The notes: generated by a model from the letters alone, not told the origin. DNA of 64,000 nt from Shewanella atlantica (GCF_003966265.1 NZ_RXNV01000002.1:1-64000); one strand, 5' to 3'. Positions 29,969-39,866 are shown, counted from the first letter of the stretch. Numbers and translations are program-made.

Positions 29969-30257
29969 GCGTAACTCGTTTCTGCCCCTTTCCTTGTTAG
30001 AGCGTTTGCTTATTCATATCCTGTTCATTGAAATTTGACATACATTTACTCATGTTACTGGTGATACACCATAGCACCATCACAGGGGGCATTTCCGTTA
30101 ATGCTTGGTTATAGATGCATGCCTATTTTAAGAGAGGGTTACAATTTTCCGTATCTTTTCCAAAATTAGTTAGCCATATTACAGACCACAGCAACTCAAT
30201 ATTTTATTACTAAAACCCTTAGTAAATATGTCCTAGTTTTAACTCAAACTGTCGCTA
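29969..30257. other. Gene-free spacer before the ybeY remnant
   Basis: About 290 bases, AT-rich, with no open frame or clear hairpin. Together with the region back to 29705 it holds only the 31-residue peptide and a dispersed repeat. Confidence 0.5.
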
Positions 30258-30706
30258 TTAATACTGATTTTTAAAGCCCATCGACTGCATAATTTCTGTT
30301 TCAAGGGATTCCATTTTTTCCGCTTCCTCATCCTCGATATGGTCATAACCTAATAGATGTGGTGAGCCATGTACAACCATATGCGCCCAACGGGCTTTAA
30401 GTTCTTTACGCAGTTCCCCGGCCTCCTTTTAACCACTTGCTTGCTAATTATGATGTCACCCAACAAATTTATCTCAATACCTTCCAGTACCTCAAACGGG
30501 AAGGACAGGACGTTGGTTGGCTGATCTATGCTGCGGTATTTGTAGTTAAGGTGGTGGATCTCTTCTTCGTCAACCAGACGAATGGTTACTTTAGCGTCTG
30601 GCTTAAACAAAGAAACAGTGGATGTAAGCCAGTACTGAAAATCTGCCGTTACTGGCAGATTTTCAGTACTTTCGACAACAATTTGCAGGTCTAATTCAAT
30701 ACTCAT
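30258..30706 (-). pseudogene. ybeY: Frameshifted ybeY (endoribonuclease) copy
   Basis: The first ~95 codons encode a good YbeY N-terminus (VTIRLVDEEEIHHLNYKYR, PTNVLSFPFE, NLLGDIIISKQVV). After VVK the frame shifts by the apparent loss of one base near 30425. In the other frame the rest of YbeY is readable: [20 protein letters not shown], then [14 protein letters not shown], down to a stop at 30258. The metal-binding motif HGxLHLxGYDH here has Pro instead of Leu. YbeY normally sits between phoH and corC; neither is present here, so this looks like a duplicated, decaying extra copy rather than the working gene. Confidence 0.85.
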
Positions 30707-30868
30707 CTATTCATCTATTCATCTTCTTTGCGTGTTTTTCCATATTTCACTTGGTGTAGAGACAACAATAAGAGTCATCTCTTTTTCAATACTTGGATAG
30801 CTGCTGTCGCAATACATATCAGAATGAGATGCAATTTAAATTTTCAGTTAAAACTCAAGACTAAAGTG

Positions 30869-31687
30869 CTATCTTGCTTTATTGGTTATTGTGTCATTTA
30901 GCTGCTTTGGAGTCTTACCAGTAAAGTCTATCCAAGCATTGGTGCCTAATAGTTCAGCGCCTTTAACACTTGGCTCATCGTAACGCATTACAAAGTTCTT
31001 CGGTCCATGAGCATAAGCAACTGATACACCATACCTTGCATCTAAAAACCCACCGTGTGGTACCAAGCCAGGATAACTAATACGCAAGCCGTTACCATTG
31101 AGTCCGACTATGCCAATGCTCAGTTTCGCGATAACATTATCCGGCAATACAAAAAACCATGTCCATGGTCCGCCAGACAGCAATGTGGCCACTTCGTCTA
31201 TACCCATGCCACTGTCATCGCTATTCACATGGAGTTTGCCATATTTCTTGTTGGCGAAAGTCATAATATCCGCCGTCAAAGTGCGCAAATCATAAACTTT
31301 CGGATAGGGTTCTCCACCAACTTCTGAGCTTGATACAAAACCGCCACGGTGTGCTTCGGGTTTGCGGCCAGCAAGCTCAATTTGCTCGAGTAACTCCCCT
31401 CGGTGCAAAGCAAAAATATCTAACAGCATCGTTTTTTCATCTGCATTTAACGGTCGGCTGTTTGATACTTTCAGGATAGGCAATGCTGTTTCAGGCAAAG
31501 GTAAGCGGCTTACTCGTACGCCAATAGATCTAAGTACTTTGTTGACTGCTTTTACGCCATGGGTCGCATTCCTACCATCGCTGTATGAAAGCTTTATTGT
31601 TTCCTGGGGGTTATCTTGTTGTGCAAAACTGACCTCAGGAAGCACTATCAACAAAAAAGATAGCAATAATTTGGGCAACATTTTCAT
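30869..31687 (-). CDS. Secreted protein of unknown function, paralog A
   Basis: 272 residues from the ATG at 31687 (MKMLPKLLLSF), chosen because GGAG lies 8 bases upstream and a signal peptide follows; a longer frame adds 22 unsupported codons. The mature protein has conserved blocks shared with the next gene: LSYSDGRNATHGVKAVN, RVSRLPLPE, AGRKPEAHRGGF, LHVNSDDSGMGIDEV, SGGPWTWFFVLPDNVI and SYPGLVPHGGFLD. I do not recognise the family. High density of invariant Gly/His/Asp/Trp residues suggests an enzyme or ligand binder in the periplasm. Confidence 0.75.
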   Translation of the reverse strand: MKMLPKLLLSFLLIVLPEVSFAQQDNPQETIKLSYSDGRNATHGVKAVNKVLRSIGVRVSRLPLPETALPILKVSNSRPLNADEKTMLLDIFALHRGELLEQIELAGRKPEAHRGGFVSSSEVGGEPYPKVYDLRTLTADIMTFANKKYGKLHVNSDDSGMGIDEVATLLSGGPWTWFFVLPDNVIAKLSIGIVGLNGNGLRISYPGLVPHGGFLDARYGVSVAYAHGPKNFVMRYDEPSVKGAELLGTNAWIDFTGKTPKQLNDTITNKAR

Positions 31688-31835
31688 TGAAACACTCCAA
31701 TATGGTGACAAAGCAAAGATATTCAACTTGGCAGCTATGATTTGAATTTTCACGGTTTATATAATTAGTGCCAGAATCACACCTGAAGATAACCATGAGT
31801 CAGCCAAGCTGAACGTCTTTATCTGAGAATCGAAC

Positions 31836-32633
31836 TTAATCGAGTAGCTTAGGAGTTTTGCCTGTTAGGTCTATCCATGAATTAGTACCCAATAGCTCGG
31901 CACCTTCTACGCTTGGCTCTTCATAACGCATGACAAAGTTTTTCGGTCCATGGGCATAAGCAACAACTAAACCATACTCAGGATCGAGGAAACCACCATG
32001 TGGTACTAATCCAGGATAACTGATGCGCCATGCCTGGCCGTCAATACTCACATGACCCAAGGTTAGTTTACCAATAACATTATCCGGTAATAAGAAGAAC
32101 CAGGTCCATGGCCCACCTGACACAATTGTCATTACCTCATCAATACCCATGCCACTATCATCGCTGTTGACATGAAGCTTGCCAAATTTTTCTTGCAGAA
32201 AAGCGATAACTTCGGCCGTCATTGCGTTCATATCGTAGACTTTCGGATAAGGTGCCATTCCGTCCTCACCTGTTGTAAGAAATCCGCCTCGATGAGCTTC
32301 AGGCTTACGACCGGCCTTGCTAATTTGGTCTAATAACTGTCCTCGATGTAAAGAAAAATGGGATATTAGTTTTGTGCTTTCCTCTTGAGTAATGGCTCTT
32401 GTTTTAGATGCTTCGAGTATTGGGGTTGCTTCTTCCGGCAATGGCAAGGTACTGACTCTAACCCCAACGGTATGCAATACGGCATTAACATTGTCTACGC
32501 CTTTCGTAGCCGTTCGGCCGTCACTATATGAAAGTGTTAATTGACCTTCTGTTTCAGCTGGAGTGGCAATTACACTTGTTGCTGATAGTGCTAAAACACC
32601 TGATAACAATAATAAACTTAATTCTTTTTTCAT
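31836..32633 (-). CDS. Secreted protein of unknown function, paralog B
   Basis: 265 residues with signal peptide (ending SVIATPA). It aligns end to end with the preceding paralog, sharing the blocks AGRKPEAHRGGF, LHVNSDDSGMGIDEV, GGPWTWFFLLPDNVI and AYAHGPKNFVMRY. GAGGAG lies upstream of the ATG. The pair is a tandem duplication that has diverged mainly at the N-terminus and in the segment before the first shared block. The function of either is unknown. Confidence 0.8.
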   Translation of the reverse strand: MKKELSLLLLSGVLALSATSVIATPAETEGQLTLSYSDGRTATKGVDNVNAVLHTVGVRVSTLPLPEEATPILEASKTRAITQEESTKLISHFSLHRGQLLDQISKAGRKPEAHRGGFLTTGEDGMAPYPKVYDMNAMTAEVIAFLQEKFGKLHVNSDDSGMGIDEVMTIVSGGPWTWFFLLPDNVIGKLTLGHVSIDGQAWRISYPGLVPHGGFLDPEYGLVVAYAHGPKNFVMRYEEPSVEGAELLGTNSWIDLTGKTPKLLD

Positions 32634-32794
32634 GGGTTGGTGCTCCTCATGTGTCTGAATGATGAAATAATTTACAACTTCAGTTTAGTAAGAGTTGCTA
32701 CTTAGAAAAACCTGATCACAGTGAACTGACTATCTACCAAGAGTAAACAATGAGTTCTTATGTCAGTAGAAAAGGTTGAAAGTGGAAACATTAA

Positions 32795-32989
32795 ATGGTG
32801 ACTATGGGGGCGTCCAGTGTATTAGCCACGGCTATTAAATCGGCGCCATATTTCGATGGAGTTGTGAAAGCCAGTCTGTCGCTCCCCAGCTTCTTTGATA
32901 ATTTTGATAGCGAAAAACAGATGCTAAAACATGAAGAGCTAGATGAACAGCTCAGGGATGCAATCAGTCACTTAAATAATTTAAAGTAA
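32795..32989 (+). pseudogene. Possible C-terminal remnant of an NADPH-dependent FMN reductase
   Basis: 64 codons reading GASSVLATAIKSAPYFDGVV...SLPSFFDNFDSEKQML and a helical Leu-rich end. The layout resembles the last third of flavodoxin-fold FMN reductases, but the flavin-binding N-terminus is missing and no ribosome site is seen. It could also be a short unrelated gene. Confidence 0.3.
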
Positions 32990-33079
32990 AGACAGTTACC
33001 AAGGCTAGCCAGTTGAACAAACGCTAACCTTATAGATCGAGTGTAATGCAAATAAGAAAAGTCAGTACGGTTTAGCGGC

Positions 33080-33973
33080 CTATTTCGAAAAATACGCTAC
33101 GAGATAATCTATAAAGGAGCGAACTTTTTGTGATTGCTCTTTATGATAAGGATAAATGGCATAAAGAGCGTGTTTTTCGGCTTCCCATGCAGGTAATAAC
33201 TTGGTGAGCTCTCCTGATTTTATTTCTTTATCTACAAATATCTCTGGCGTAAGCACGATGCCAAGTCCAGCTAAAGTGGCTTGTTTTAAAGCTAAACCAT
33301 TATTAACCGCATATGATCCAGGCGACAAATCTATTGCTTTGATTTTATCCTGCTGGCGAAACACCCAATGTCTAGGTGATGATGATAAGCTATAGATAAG
33401 ACAGTTATGTGAAACTAGGTCATCTGGAGTCACTAGCTTATCCGCATGCTGGATATATTCTGGCGATGCGCACAGAACCCGTTTCAACTCTAATAGCTTT
33501 CGGGATTTAAGGCTGGAGTTTTTTAGTTCTCCACCACCTCTAATTGCAACATCTAAGCCTTGCTCAACCAGATCCACATATTGATCACTTAGGGTGAGCT
33601 CGACAGATATTTCCGGATGTAGGCGCATAAACTCACATATGGCAGGGTTTATTTGTAATATTCCCATCGACATGGGGACGCTAACTTTAATCAATCCTCT
33701 AAGGTAATGAGATGACTCTATTATCGATAGGTCTGCATTTGTTAGTTCATCTAAGATATTACTTATATGGTTGTAATATCTTTGCCCACTTTCAGTAATG
33801 TGCATTTTTCTGGTGGTGCGGTTAATCAGTGGAGTTTTAAGGTAATCCTCGAGTTCATTGATATTCTTGCTTATCGCAGCTTTTGACAAGCCCAAGTCTT
33901 CGGCAGCAGCCTTAAAACTGCCTAACTCGATGACACGTCTGAATACGGTGATAGCGCGTAACTTGTCCATCAA
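33080..33973 (-). CDS. LysR-family transcriptional regulator
   Basis: 297 residues. N-terminal winged HTH (LRAITVFRRVIELGSFKAAAEDLGLSKAAISKNINELE) and the two-lobed effector domain (PMSMGILQINPAICEFM, LDVAIRGGGELKNSSL). It belongs to the large CrgA/AaeR-like LysR group. It is divergent from the redox cluster at 34130-37190, with a 156-base intergenic region, so it probably controls that cluster and itself. Confidence 0.92.
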   Translation of the reverse strand: MMDKLRAITVFRRVIELGSFKAAAEDLGLSKAAISKNINELEDYLKTPLINRTTRKMHITESGQRYYNHISNILDELTNADLSIIESSHYLRGLIKVSVPMSMGILQINPAICEFMRLHPEISVELTLSDQYVDLVEQGLDVAIRGGGELKNSSLKSRKLLELKRVLCASPEYIQHADKLVTPDDLVSHNCLIYSLSSSPRHWVFRQQDKIKAIDLSPGSYAVNNGLALKQATLAGLGIVLTPEIFVDKEIKSGELTKLLPAWEAEKHALYAIYPYHKEQSQKVRSFIDYLVAYFSK

Positions 33974-34129
33974 TTTCCTTTGAATTTAAAAATAGTTCAC
34001 CCTCAGTAAATTATCATATCACTAAACCTATGTTTATCCACTAAAACAAGGCGGATATATTTGTCGTCAGTTACAAACACCAGCCTAGTGTAATGAAATT
34101 AACACTGGCATACCGTTAAGGAAAAGCTA

Positions 34130-34690
34130 ATGAAAAAGATACTCGCATTCTCAGGTAGTAATCATAGCCAATCGATTCACAATGTGTTGATTCAATCACT
34201 GGCGGAAAAGGCCAAAATTGCACAGGTAACAACTCTTGACCTGACAGAGTTTGAGTTACCTATGTACGGCATTGATGTCGAATCTGAAGGTATGCCTGCT
34301 ATGGCTATTAAGCTGAAAGAAGTCATGAGTGAGCATGATGCATTAATTATTGCCTCCCCTGAACACAACGGTTCGATGCCAGCATTTTTAAAAAATGTCA
34401 TCGACTGGCTCTCTCGTATTGCAGAACCAGGTCAGTCTTTCTTTGGCAGCAGTAAAAAGCCTGTTCTATTGGTTAGCGCATCTCCGGGCGAAAATGGGGG
34501 AGCAACAAACTTGAAAAACATGGCTGAACTGATGCCTTGGTGGGGTGGTGATGTTAAAGGCATCTATAGCCTGGGGAATTATCAAGACCAAGTTCAAAGC
34601 GGAGAGTTTAACGCTGAGACACATGAAGAATTAAAAGCGCTAATGACCTCCTTTGAAAAATCGTTACAGGAGAAATCTGATGAAAGTTGA
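34130..34690 (+). CDS. NADPH-dependent FMN reductase
   Basis: 186 residues, flavodoxin fold. Phosphate loop [13 protein letters not shown] at the N-terminus, [22 protein letters not shown] (the conserved SPEYNGS-like loop) and [16 protein letters not shown]. These enzymes reduce FMN or quinones/azo compounds with NAD(P)H. AAGGAAAAGCTA precedes the ATG. First gene of the cluster divergent from the LysR regulator. Confidence 0.9.
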   Translation: MKKILAFSGSNHSQSIHNVLIQSLAEKAKIAQVTTLDLTEFELPMYGIDVESEGMPAMAIKLKEVMSEHDALIIASPEHNGSMPAFLKNVIDWLSRIAEPGQSFFGSSKKPVLLVSASPGENGGATNLKNMAELMPWWGGDVKGIYSLGNYQDQVQSGEFNAETHEELKALMTSFEKSLQEKSDES

Positions 34691-35144
34691 TATCGGTATT
34701 AACGAGCAAGACCGCATTGAAATCGCTCAAGGGCTAAAACTGCTCCTAGCGGATTCCTACACCTTGTATCTGCAAACACATAATTTTCATTGGAATGTAA
34801 CTGGGCCACAGTTTCGCGAGTTACACCTGATGTTTGAAGAACATTACACTGAACTGGCTACGGCGGTTGATGAAATAGCCGAACGGATTAGAACTTTGGG
34901 GGAAATAGCTCCAGGTACGTACAAGGTGTTTTCTGAACTCAGCTCGATCTCTGAGGTGGAAGGGGTCCCAGCTGCAAAAGAGATGATAGAGATTTTAGTA
35001 CGTTCTCATGAGCAAGTCGTCAAAACCAGTCGAGAAGTGTTAAAGCTAGCGCAAGAAGCTGAAGATGAGTCAACAGCATCCTTGGTATCTGACCGAATGC
35101 GTGAGCATGAAAAGACAGCTTGGATGTTACGTTCTACGCTTTAG
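34680..35144 (+). CDS. Dps-family ferritin-like protein
   Basis: 154 residues from the ATG at 34680 ([12 protein letters not shown]), with AGGAG upstream and an 11-base overlap with the FMN reductase. Ferroxidase-site residues are visible: His/Asp/Glu in [13 protein letters not shown] and [23 protein letters not shown]. Dps forms 12-mers that oxidise Fe(II) with peroxide and protect DNA. The tail ends in a Leu/Arg-rich segment without a Lys-rich DNA-binding N-terminus. Confidence 0.93.
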   Translation: MKVDIGINEQDRIEIAQGLKLLLADSYTLYLQTHNFHWNVTGPQFRELHLMFEEHYTELATAVDEIAERIRTLGEIAPGTYKVFSELSSISEVEGVPAAKEMIEILVRSHEQVVKTSREVLKLAQEAEDESTASLVSDRMREHEKTAWMLRSTL

Positions 35145-35234
35145 GTCCAATCACACGGTTTCAATGTTAGCGGTGCCGCATTTCGACGAAAGCTAATACC
35201 GCTAACAAATTTTCCAGATTATAAGGAGCAATTC

Positions 35235-36116
35235 ATGGCCGTTTTAGATAAAGGGGTATGGTATCCGAATAAAGATGTACACGAACTATCGCACGAAGAC
35301 AGCTTTCATCTTCCAGAAGCGCTTCAAGCAGGACGATATCACTTATATATGTCACTTGCCTGCCCCTTTGCCCATCGCCCTTATCTGGTGATCAGTTACC
35401 TAGGTTTGCAACATGCGATTACTGTTTCTTCAGTTGCTGCAAAACGTTATTCCGATGGCTGGGTATTTGACGATGAAAATCCAGATGAAGTCAATCGAAT
35501 ACAGAGTTTGGTTTCGTTATATCAAAAAGCAAACCCCACTTACTCAGGAAGAGTCACAGTGCCAGTTCTTTGGGATAAAGAGCAAAATATAATCGTAGGT
35601 GATGACTCATCCTCTATGGCGATGGACTTAGCAACTAAGTGGTTGCCTTTAGCGACAAATCAGGTTGAACTCGCCCCAAAATATCTAAGAGAAGAGATCG
35701 CGTTTTTTAATGATTGGCTGCATCAACACGTTAACAGAAAGGTCTACCATGTGGGTTTCGCTCCAGATCAGGCTAGCTATGACACTGCCAGTGAAGTGTT
35801 ATTTTCTGCTTTAGAGCAACTTAATACTCGCCTAAGTAAGTCTCGCTATTTGCTCGGAGACGAGATCACTTTATCCGACCTATTTTTAATCCCTACGCTA
35901 GTTCGTTTCGAAGCCGTTTACGAAGTGCATTTTAAGGCAAATAAGAAGCAGCTTAAATCATTTGAACACCTGTATAAGTACATGCTGGATTTACTTCGCA
36001 TTTCTAGTATCAGAAAAACGATCGATATCGATTATATGAAGCTCCATTATTATTTTTCTCATAAGCACATTAATCCGACAGGCATAGTCCCCGCAGGCCC
36101 TGAAATACCTTGGTAA
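35235..36116 (+). CDS. Glutathione S-transferase, probable glutathionyl-hydroquinone reductase
   Basis: 293 residues. The active-site motif SLACPFAHRP contains the catalytic Cys (about residue 43) of Xi-class GSTs. RVTVPVLWDKEQNIIVGDDSS and the C-terminal GDEITLSDLFLIPTLVRFE/YEVHFK match the same class. Xi GSTs reduce glutathionyl-hydroquinones. The usual DGW(V) motif is seen as SDGWVFDDE. Fits a quinone/redox stress role beside the FMN reductase and Dps. Confidence 0.85.
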   Translation: MAVLDKGVWYPNKDVHELSHEDSFHLPEALQAGRYHLYMSLACPFAHRPYLVISYLGLQHAITVSSVAAKRYSDGWVFDDENPDEVNRIQSLVSLYQKANPTYSGRVTVPVLWDKEQNIIVGDDSSSMAMDLATKWLPLATNQVELAPKYLREEIAFFNDWLHQHVNRKVYHVGFAPDQASYDTASEVLFSALEQLNTRLSKSRYLLGDEITLSDLFLIPTLVRFEAVYEVHFKANKKQLKSFEHLYKYMLDLLRISSIRKTIDIDYMKLHYYFSHKHINPTGIVPAGPEIPW

Positions 36117-36170
36117 TTTGACGTTTCGTCGTGTGCATTTAAATTGAATTATTTTGAATAGGAAATAGTT

Positions 36171-36812
36171 ATGCAAAAAAAACTTAGAGTGGATTTTTTC
36201 CACGATGTGATCTGTGGCTGGTGTTATGTGTTGTCACCTCGCTTGCGCCAACTCGCATCTGAACTGGATTTGGATGTTCATCATCATGCCTTTGCTTTAT
36301 CCGCATCCAAAGAGGAAATGGTTGCTAAGTTTGGCGGTTCTATGACGCAAGCTAAAAAAATCATTTTAGGTCACTGGGAACAATGTGCACTTGCGGATGA
36401 TCAAAAGCGTGTCAATGTCGAGGGTATGCGAAAGCAGAGTTTCGAATATCCAACATCCTTACCCGGTTTGCTCGCTTGTAAAGCCGCTAAGATACAGGGA
36501 GGTGAACAAAAATATTGGGATTATTTTGATGCCGTACAGCATGCTCACATGAGTGAAAATCGTAACATTGCGGACATGGATGTGCTTGCTGATATTGCTG
36601 CTGATTTAGGACTGGATAAAAACACATTTCAACAAGACTATAAGTCTCAAGAAGTGCTGGAAGAGGTCAATCAAGACAGGCAATTGGCTCAACAATTGAG
36701 TATACAATCGGTGCCCTCGCTGGTGATAAATGAACAATGGTTAATATCGGGAGCACAACCTTTGGATGAGTTGCGTCAGCAATTAAAACAAATGCAAGAA
36801 AGTTATAATTGA
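36171..36812 (+). CDS. DsbA-family (FrnE-like) thioredoxin-fold oxidoreductase
   Basis: 213 residues without signal peptide. Redox motif VICGWCYVLSP (CxxC about residues 15-18), a helical insert, then IQSVPSLVINEQWLISGAQP with the cis-Pro. These features mark the cytoplasmic FrnE/2-hydroxychromene-2-carboxylate isomerase-like branch of DsbA proteins. Part of the LysR-divergent cluster. Confidence 0.87.
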   Translation: MQKKLRVDFFHDVICGWCYVLSPRLRQLASELDLDVHHHAFALSASKEEMVAKFGGSMTQAKKIILGHWEQCALADDQKRVNVEGMRKQSFEYPTSLPGLLACKAAKIQGGEQKYWDYFDAVQHAHMSENRNIADMDVLADIAADLGLDKNTFQQDYKSQEVLEEVNQDRQLAQQLSIQSVPSLVINEQWLISGAQPLDELRQQLKQMQESYN

Positions 36813-36890
36813 AGCTACAATTAACTAAGTCATTAAGGGATTAAAGTCGGTAAGTGTTGTAGGATTATAAATCATAATAGAGAGAAAACT

Positions 36891-37190
36891 ATGAAATGTT
36901 ATGTGATTACAAATTACAGTGTCGATCAAAACAAATTAGATGAGTATTTAGAGTATACGAAAAAAGCGACAGAGATAACGACTAAGTTTGGGGGACGCTT
37001 ACTTGTGGCTTCACAAGAAAATCAAGTTGTTGAAGGCCACCCTGAAAATATAATCGCCGTCATTGAGTTTGACTCCAAAGAACAAGCTCAAATGTGGTAC
37101 ACATCAGAGGAGTATACTGCGATTAAGGACTTAAGAACGAAAGTGACTATAGCGGGATGGTTGATTTTTTCTGATGAGTTTAAACTTTAA
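36891..37190 (+). CDS. DUF1330 / dimeric alpha-beta barrel protein
   Basis: 99 residues: CYVITNYSVDQNKLDEYLEYTKKA, GGRLLVASQ, VVEGHPENIIAVIEFDS and AQMWYTSEEYTAIKDLR are the DUF1330 hallmarks. A ferredoxin-like dimeric barrel, relatives of antibiotic-biosynthesis monooxygenases. Function unknown. Last gene of the redox cluster. Confidence 0.88.
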   Translation: MKCYVITNYSVDQNKLDEYLEYTKKATEITTKFGGRLLVASQENQVVEGHPENIIAVIEFDSKEQAQMWYTSEEYTAIKDLRTKVTIAGWLIFSDEFKL

Positions 37191-37535
37191 TAAAAAAGCA
37201 GGTGACATAGTTAATTTCAGCTCTATTAATAAGTTGAATATCAGATTTTATATTATGCAAACTTATTATCATTTTCTGAGTGTTAAACTACGCCTTTAAT
37301 TATTTTAAGTTAGTTGGTGTTTGGTTTGTTTGCATGTGTTTTATTTGTCTGATTTGTATTTAAACTCAACGAGTTGATTTCAGTATGTGAGATGAGCAAT
37401 TTTACATAGTAACATCACGTTAATTACATAAGACATTCTTCGTCACAAGTTTGTAATGAACATGTGTCTGTTTAAACTTGCTGCTTTATTATTTGATTGC
37501 TGTAAGTGCAGCTAACAAAATAATAATGGTGTGTA
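37191..37535. other. Promoter region of the decaheme cytochrome gene
   Basis: 345 bases, very AT-rich, with no gene. Expected to contain the promoter of the cytochrome at 37536. I looked for a Crp site (TGTGA-N6-TCACA), which is usual for Shewanella respiratory genes, and found only half-matches such as TATGTGAGATGAG, so none is claimed. Confidence 0.5.
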
Positions 37536-39866
37536 ATGATGAATATAAAGAAAATGTCTTTATTAGCGTGGGCAATCGCCGGTTCGCTTAGTCTAAGTGC
37601 ATGTGGTGGTGACGATGGAACTAATGGAGTTGATGGTGCTGATGGTATTACCGGTCTTCCTGGTACTCCAGGTCTTTCTGCTGGTGATTTTTCTTCTACA
37701 GTAGAAAATGCCGCTGATTTAATGATGACTCTTGAACCAGCGGATATTGTCGTAACCGGTTCAGAGCCTTTCAGAGTGAGGTTTTCGGCAAAGGCAAAGA
37801 ACAGCAAAGGTGAAATGGTTCCCTATCTCGGCTTGGATAAAATCTCGCTTCTTGTGATGAATCAAGCGGAGAATATTACGGATACAGGGGCTCCCTATCT
37901 TTGGTACAACCATGCAATGACAAATGACTCTGGTTATTACATGTATTGCACCCTTGACGGTAAAGCGACGGGCTATGGCGGTGCAGAAGTTGAGGCTTGT
38001 ACGTTAACCGAGGATACAGAAAATCTTGGTACCTATTTCGGCAGTTGGGAACACGACGGCAATGCGCCCATTGTACTTGCCGATGGTGATGCCAATAATC
38101 TGCACCGGGTCATTATCCGCTCCTATCATGTGGCCAACGCCCAGGGCGTAGACCTAAGTGCAAGTGGCAATATCATGTCTACGCCATTTGACTTTATTCC
38201 TGCAACCGGTGAGTTTGCCACATCTGTTAAGGATACGGTGTCCAATGAAGCCTGTATTCAATGCCACGGTGAATTGGAAGGCTTTACCGAAGATGATTCA
38301 CGTATAGGCAATATAAAAAGACATCATAATTTTCAAAATGTTGAAAGTTGCGTCGTCTGTCATAATCCTGCACTTGGTGGAGGACAAAATAATCGTGAAA
38401 AAGGTTTCAACGCCAACTTCGCGCCCATGGTGCACACCATTCATGCTGGTCATCATATCGAAGGAGACTTAACCGGCCAAGCGAAGGAAAAATTTGGTGA
38501 AATAGGCTTCCCAAGCAAGCTTTCTGAGTGTACGACCTGCCACGAAGGAACGACGAGTTGGAATGACAATATCTATGCCGAAGCCTGTGTGGGTTGTCAC
38601 GTCACCGTAAACTTCGAGACCGGAGAAGGTCACTCTGAGTTTAATCTGGCTCAGGCCGATGATAGCCAGTGTACCTCTTGCCATGGTGTTGACAACTTAA
38701 GCCCAATGAAAGCTCATAGCGTAGGTGTTAGCAAGATGGTTTCCCAGTCTGTTGAGGCTGCTTTAAATTCGGTTACTTATACAGAAGGTGTTAGTGATGA
38801 TTTAACAGTAACGCTGGATGTGAAGTTCAATGGTTTGCCTGTTGTCGATGGATTCGACTTCGGTGACTTTGCCGTATATTCAAGTGTAAATGTCGGTATT
38901 GTCGACGCAAATGGCACTGTCACTAAAAAATCCGCTGTTGATTTTGCAGGTGCCAAAGCGGTAGCAGGTAAGATTACGGCAAGCTTGACCGGTGATTTAA
39001 ATTTTGAAAAACAGAGTATTTACCTGGCTTCTCGTTTATCGCTTTGTGCTGATAAGACTGGTGAGCTGGCTGATTGTGCCAAAGCTGATTTATCTCCTCT
39101 TCCCGTTACGATGCAGACTGCTTACTGGAATCTTGCCAAAGCTGATGGTAGCGATGCTAATGTAGCTCGATTCAGTCAAACTAAGCGTATAACGGCAGAT
39201 GAAGCTAAGTGTAATACCTGTCATGACTCACTGGCCTACGTCGAACATGCCGGTGCCCTTGAGTTTGACCAGTGCATGAATTGCCATAACGAAACTTGGG
39301 CAGGCTCTTATCACCCTGATGTAGAACAAAAACAGATCGATGAGGTTGGAAATACTGTAGTCGATACCGACGGTAAGCCAATCTTCGTCGCCGTAGAAGG
39401 TCTACATTACTATACTCGTGATCTGTTTGCTGTGGCGCATCGTTTCCATAGCGGTCAATGGGACGACAATAGAGGCTTCCCTCCTGTTCATCGAAATACT
39501 GATAACGGGCTCGAAGGCTTCCCAGCTATTGAAACCCAGTGTGCAGCATGCCACAAGGATGGTGTGAAGCTATTTGCCGCCGATGGTGGCCTGACTTCAG
39601 GCAAACGTGCACTGGCTGTCACAGACGACAACCCATTCGCTGCCAGAGTCACTGTCGATAAGTTTATCTCGCCTGTGGCGGAGGCCTGTCGTACTTGTCA
39701 TGCTCACTCGGATGAAGCTGCTTATGCTCACTTCATAAGCAATGGAGCAACCGTGATAGAAGATGGAGCAACTACGGCTAACTTGCCTGTTGAGTCTTGT
39801 GCTACCTGTCATGCTGAAGGCAAAACCTATGGCATAGATAAGGTACATGCAGGAGGCGCACACTAA
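37536..39866 (+). CDS. OmcA/MtrC-family decaheme c-type cytochrome lipoprotein
   Basis: 776 residues. Lipoprotein signal with lipobox LSACGG (Cys about residue 23), followed by a Gly/Asp-rich collagen-like stretch (GVDGADGITGLPGTPG). Exactly ten CXXCH heme sites are present in two clusters of five: CIQCH (about 240), CVVCH, CTTCH, CVGCH, CTSCH; then CNTCH, CMNCH, CAACH, CRTCH, CATCH (about 755). Beta-rich domains precede each cluster. This is the four-domain layout of outer-membrane extracellular-electron-transfer cytochromes. No mtrA/mtrB partners lie beside it, so it would need a porin complex encoded elsewhere. Confidence 0.95.
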   Translation: MMNIKKMSLLAWAIAGSLSLSACGGDDGTNGVDGADGITGLPGTPGLSAGDFSSTVENAADLMMTLEPADIVVTGSEPFRVRFSAKAKNSKGEMVPYLGLDKISLLVMNQAENITDTGAPYLWYNHAMTNDSGYYMYCTLDGKATGYGGAEVEACTLTEDTENLGTYFGSWEHDGNAPIVLADGDANNLHRVIIRSYHVANAQGVDLSASGNIMSTPFDFIPATGEFATSVKDTVSNEACIQCHGELEGFTEDDSRIGNIKRHHNFQNVESCVVCHNPALGGGQNNREKGFNANFAPMVHTIHAGHHIEGDLTGQAKEKFGEIGFPSKLSECTTCHEGTTSWNDNIYAEACVGCHVTVNFETGEGHSEFNLAQADDSQCTSCHGVDNLSPMKAHSVGVSKMVSQSVEAALNSVTYTEGVSDDLTVTLDVKFNGLPVVDGFDFGDFAVYSSVNVGIVDANGTVTKKSAVDFAGAKAVAGKITASLTGDLNFEKQSIYLASRLSLCADKTGELADCAKADLSPLPVTMQTAYWNLAKADGSDANVARFSQTKRITADEAKCNTCHDSLAYVEHAGALEFDQCMNCHNETWAGSYHPDVEQKQIDEVGNTVVDTDGKPIFVAVEGLHYYTRDLFAVAHRFHSGQWDDNRGFPPVHRNTDNGLEGFPAIETQCAACHKDGVKLFAADGGLTSGKRALAVTDDNPFAARVTVDKFISPVAEACRTCHAHSDEAAYAHFISNGATVIEDGATTANLPVESCATCHAEGKTYGIDKVHAGGAH

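Noticed and set aside
37191..37535. Crp site before the decaheme cytochrome
   Set aside because: Only half-site matches; no TGTGA-N6-TCACA palindrome found.
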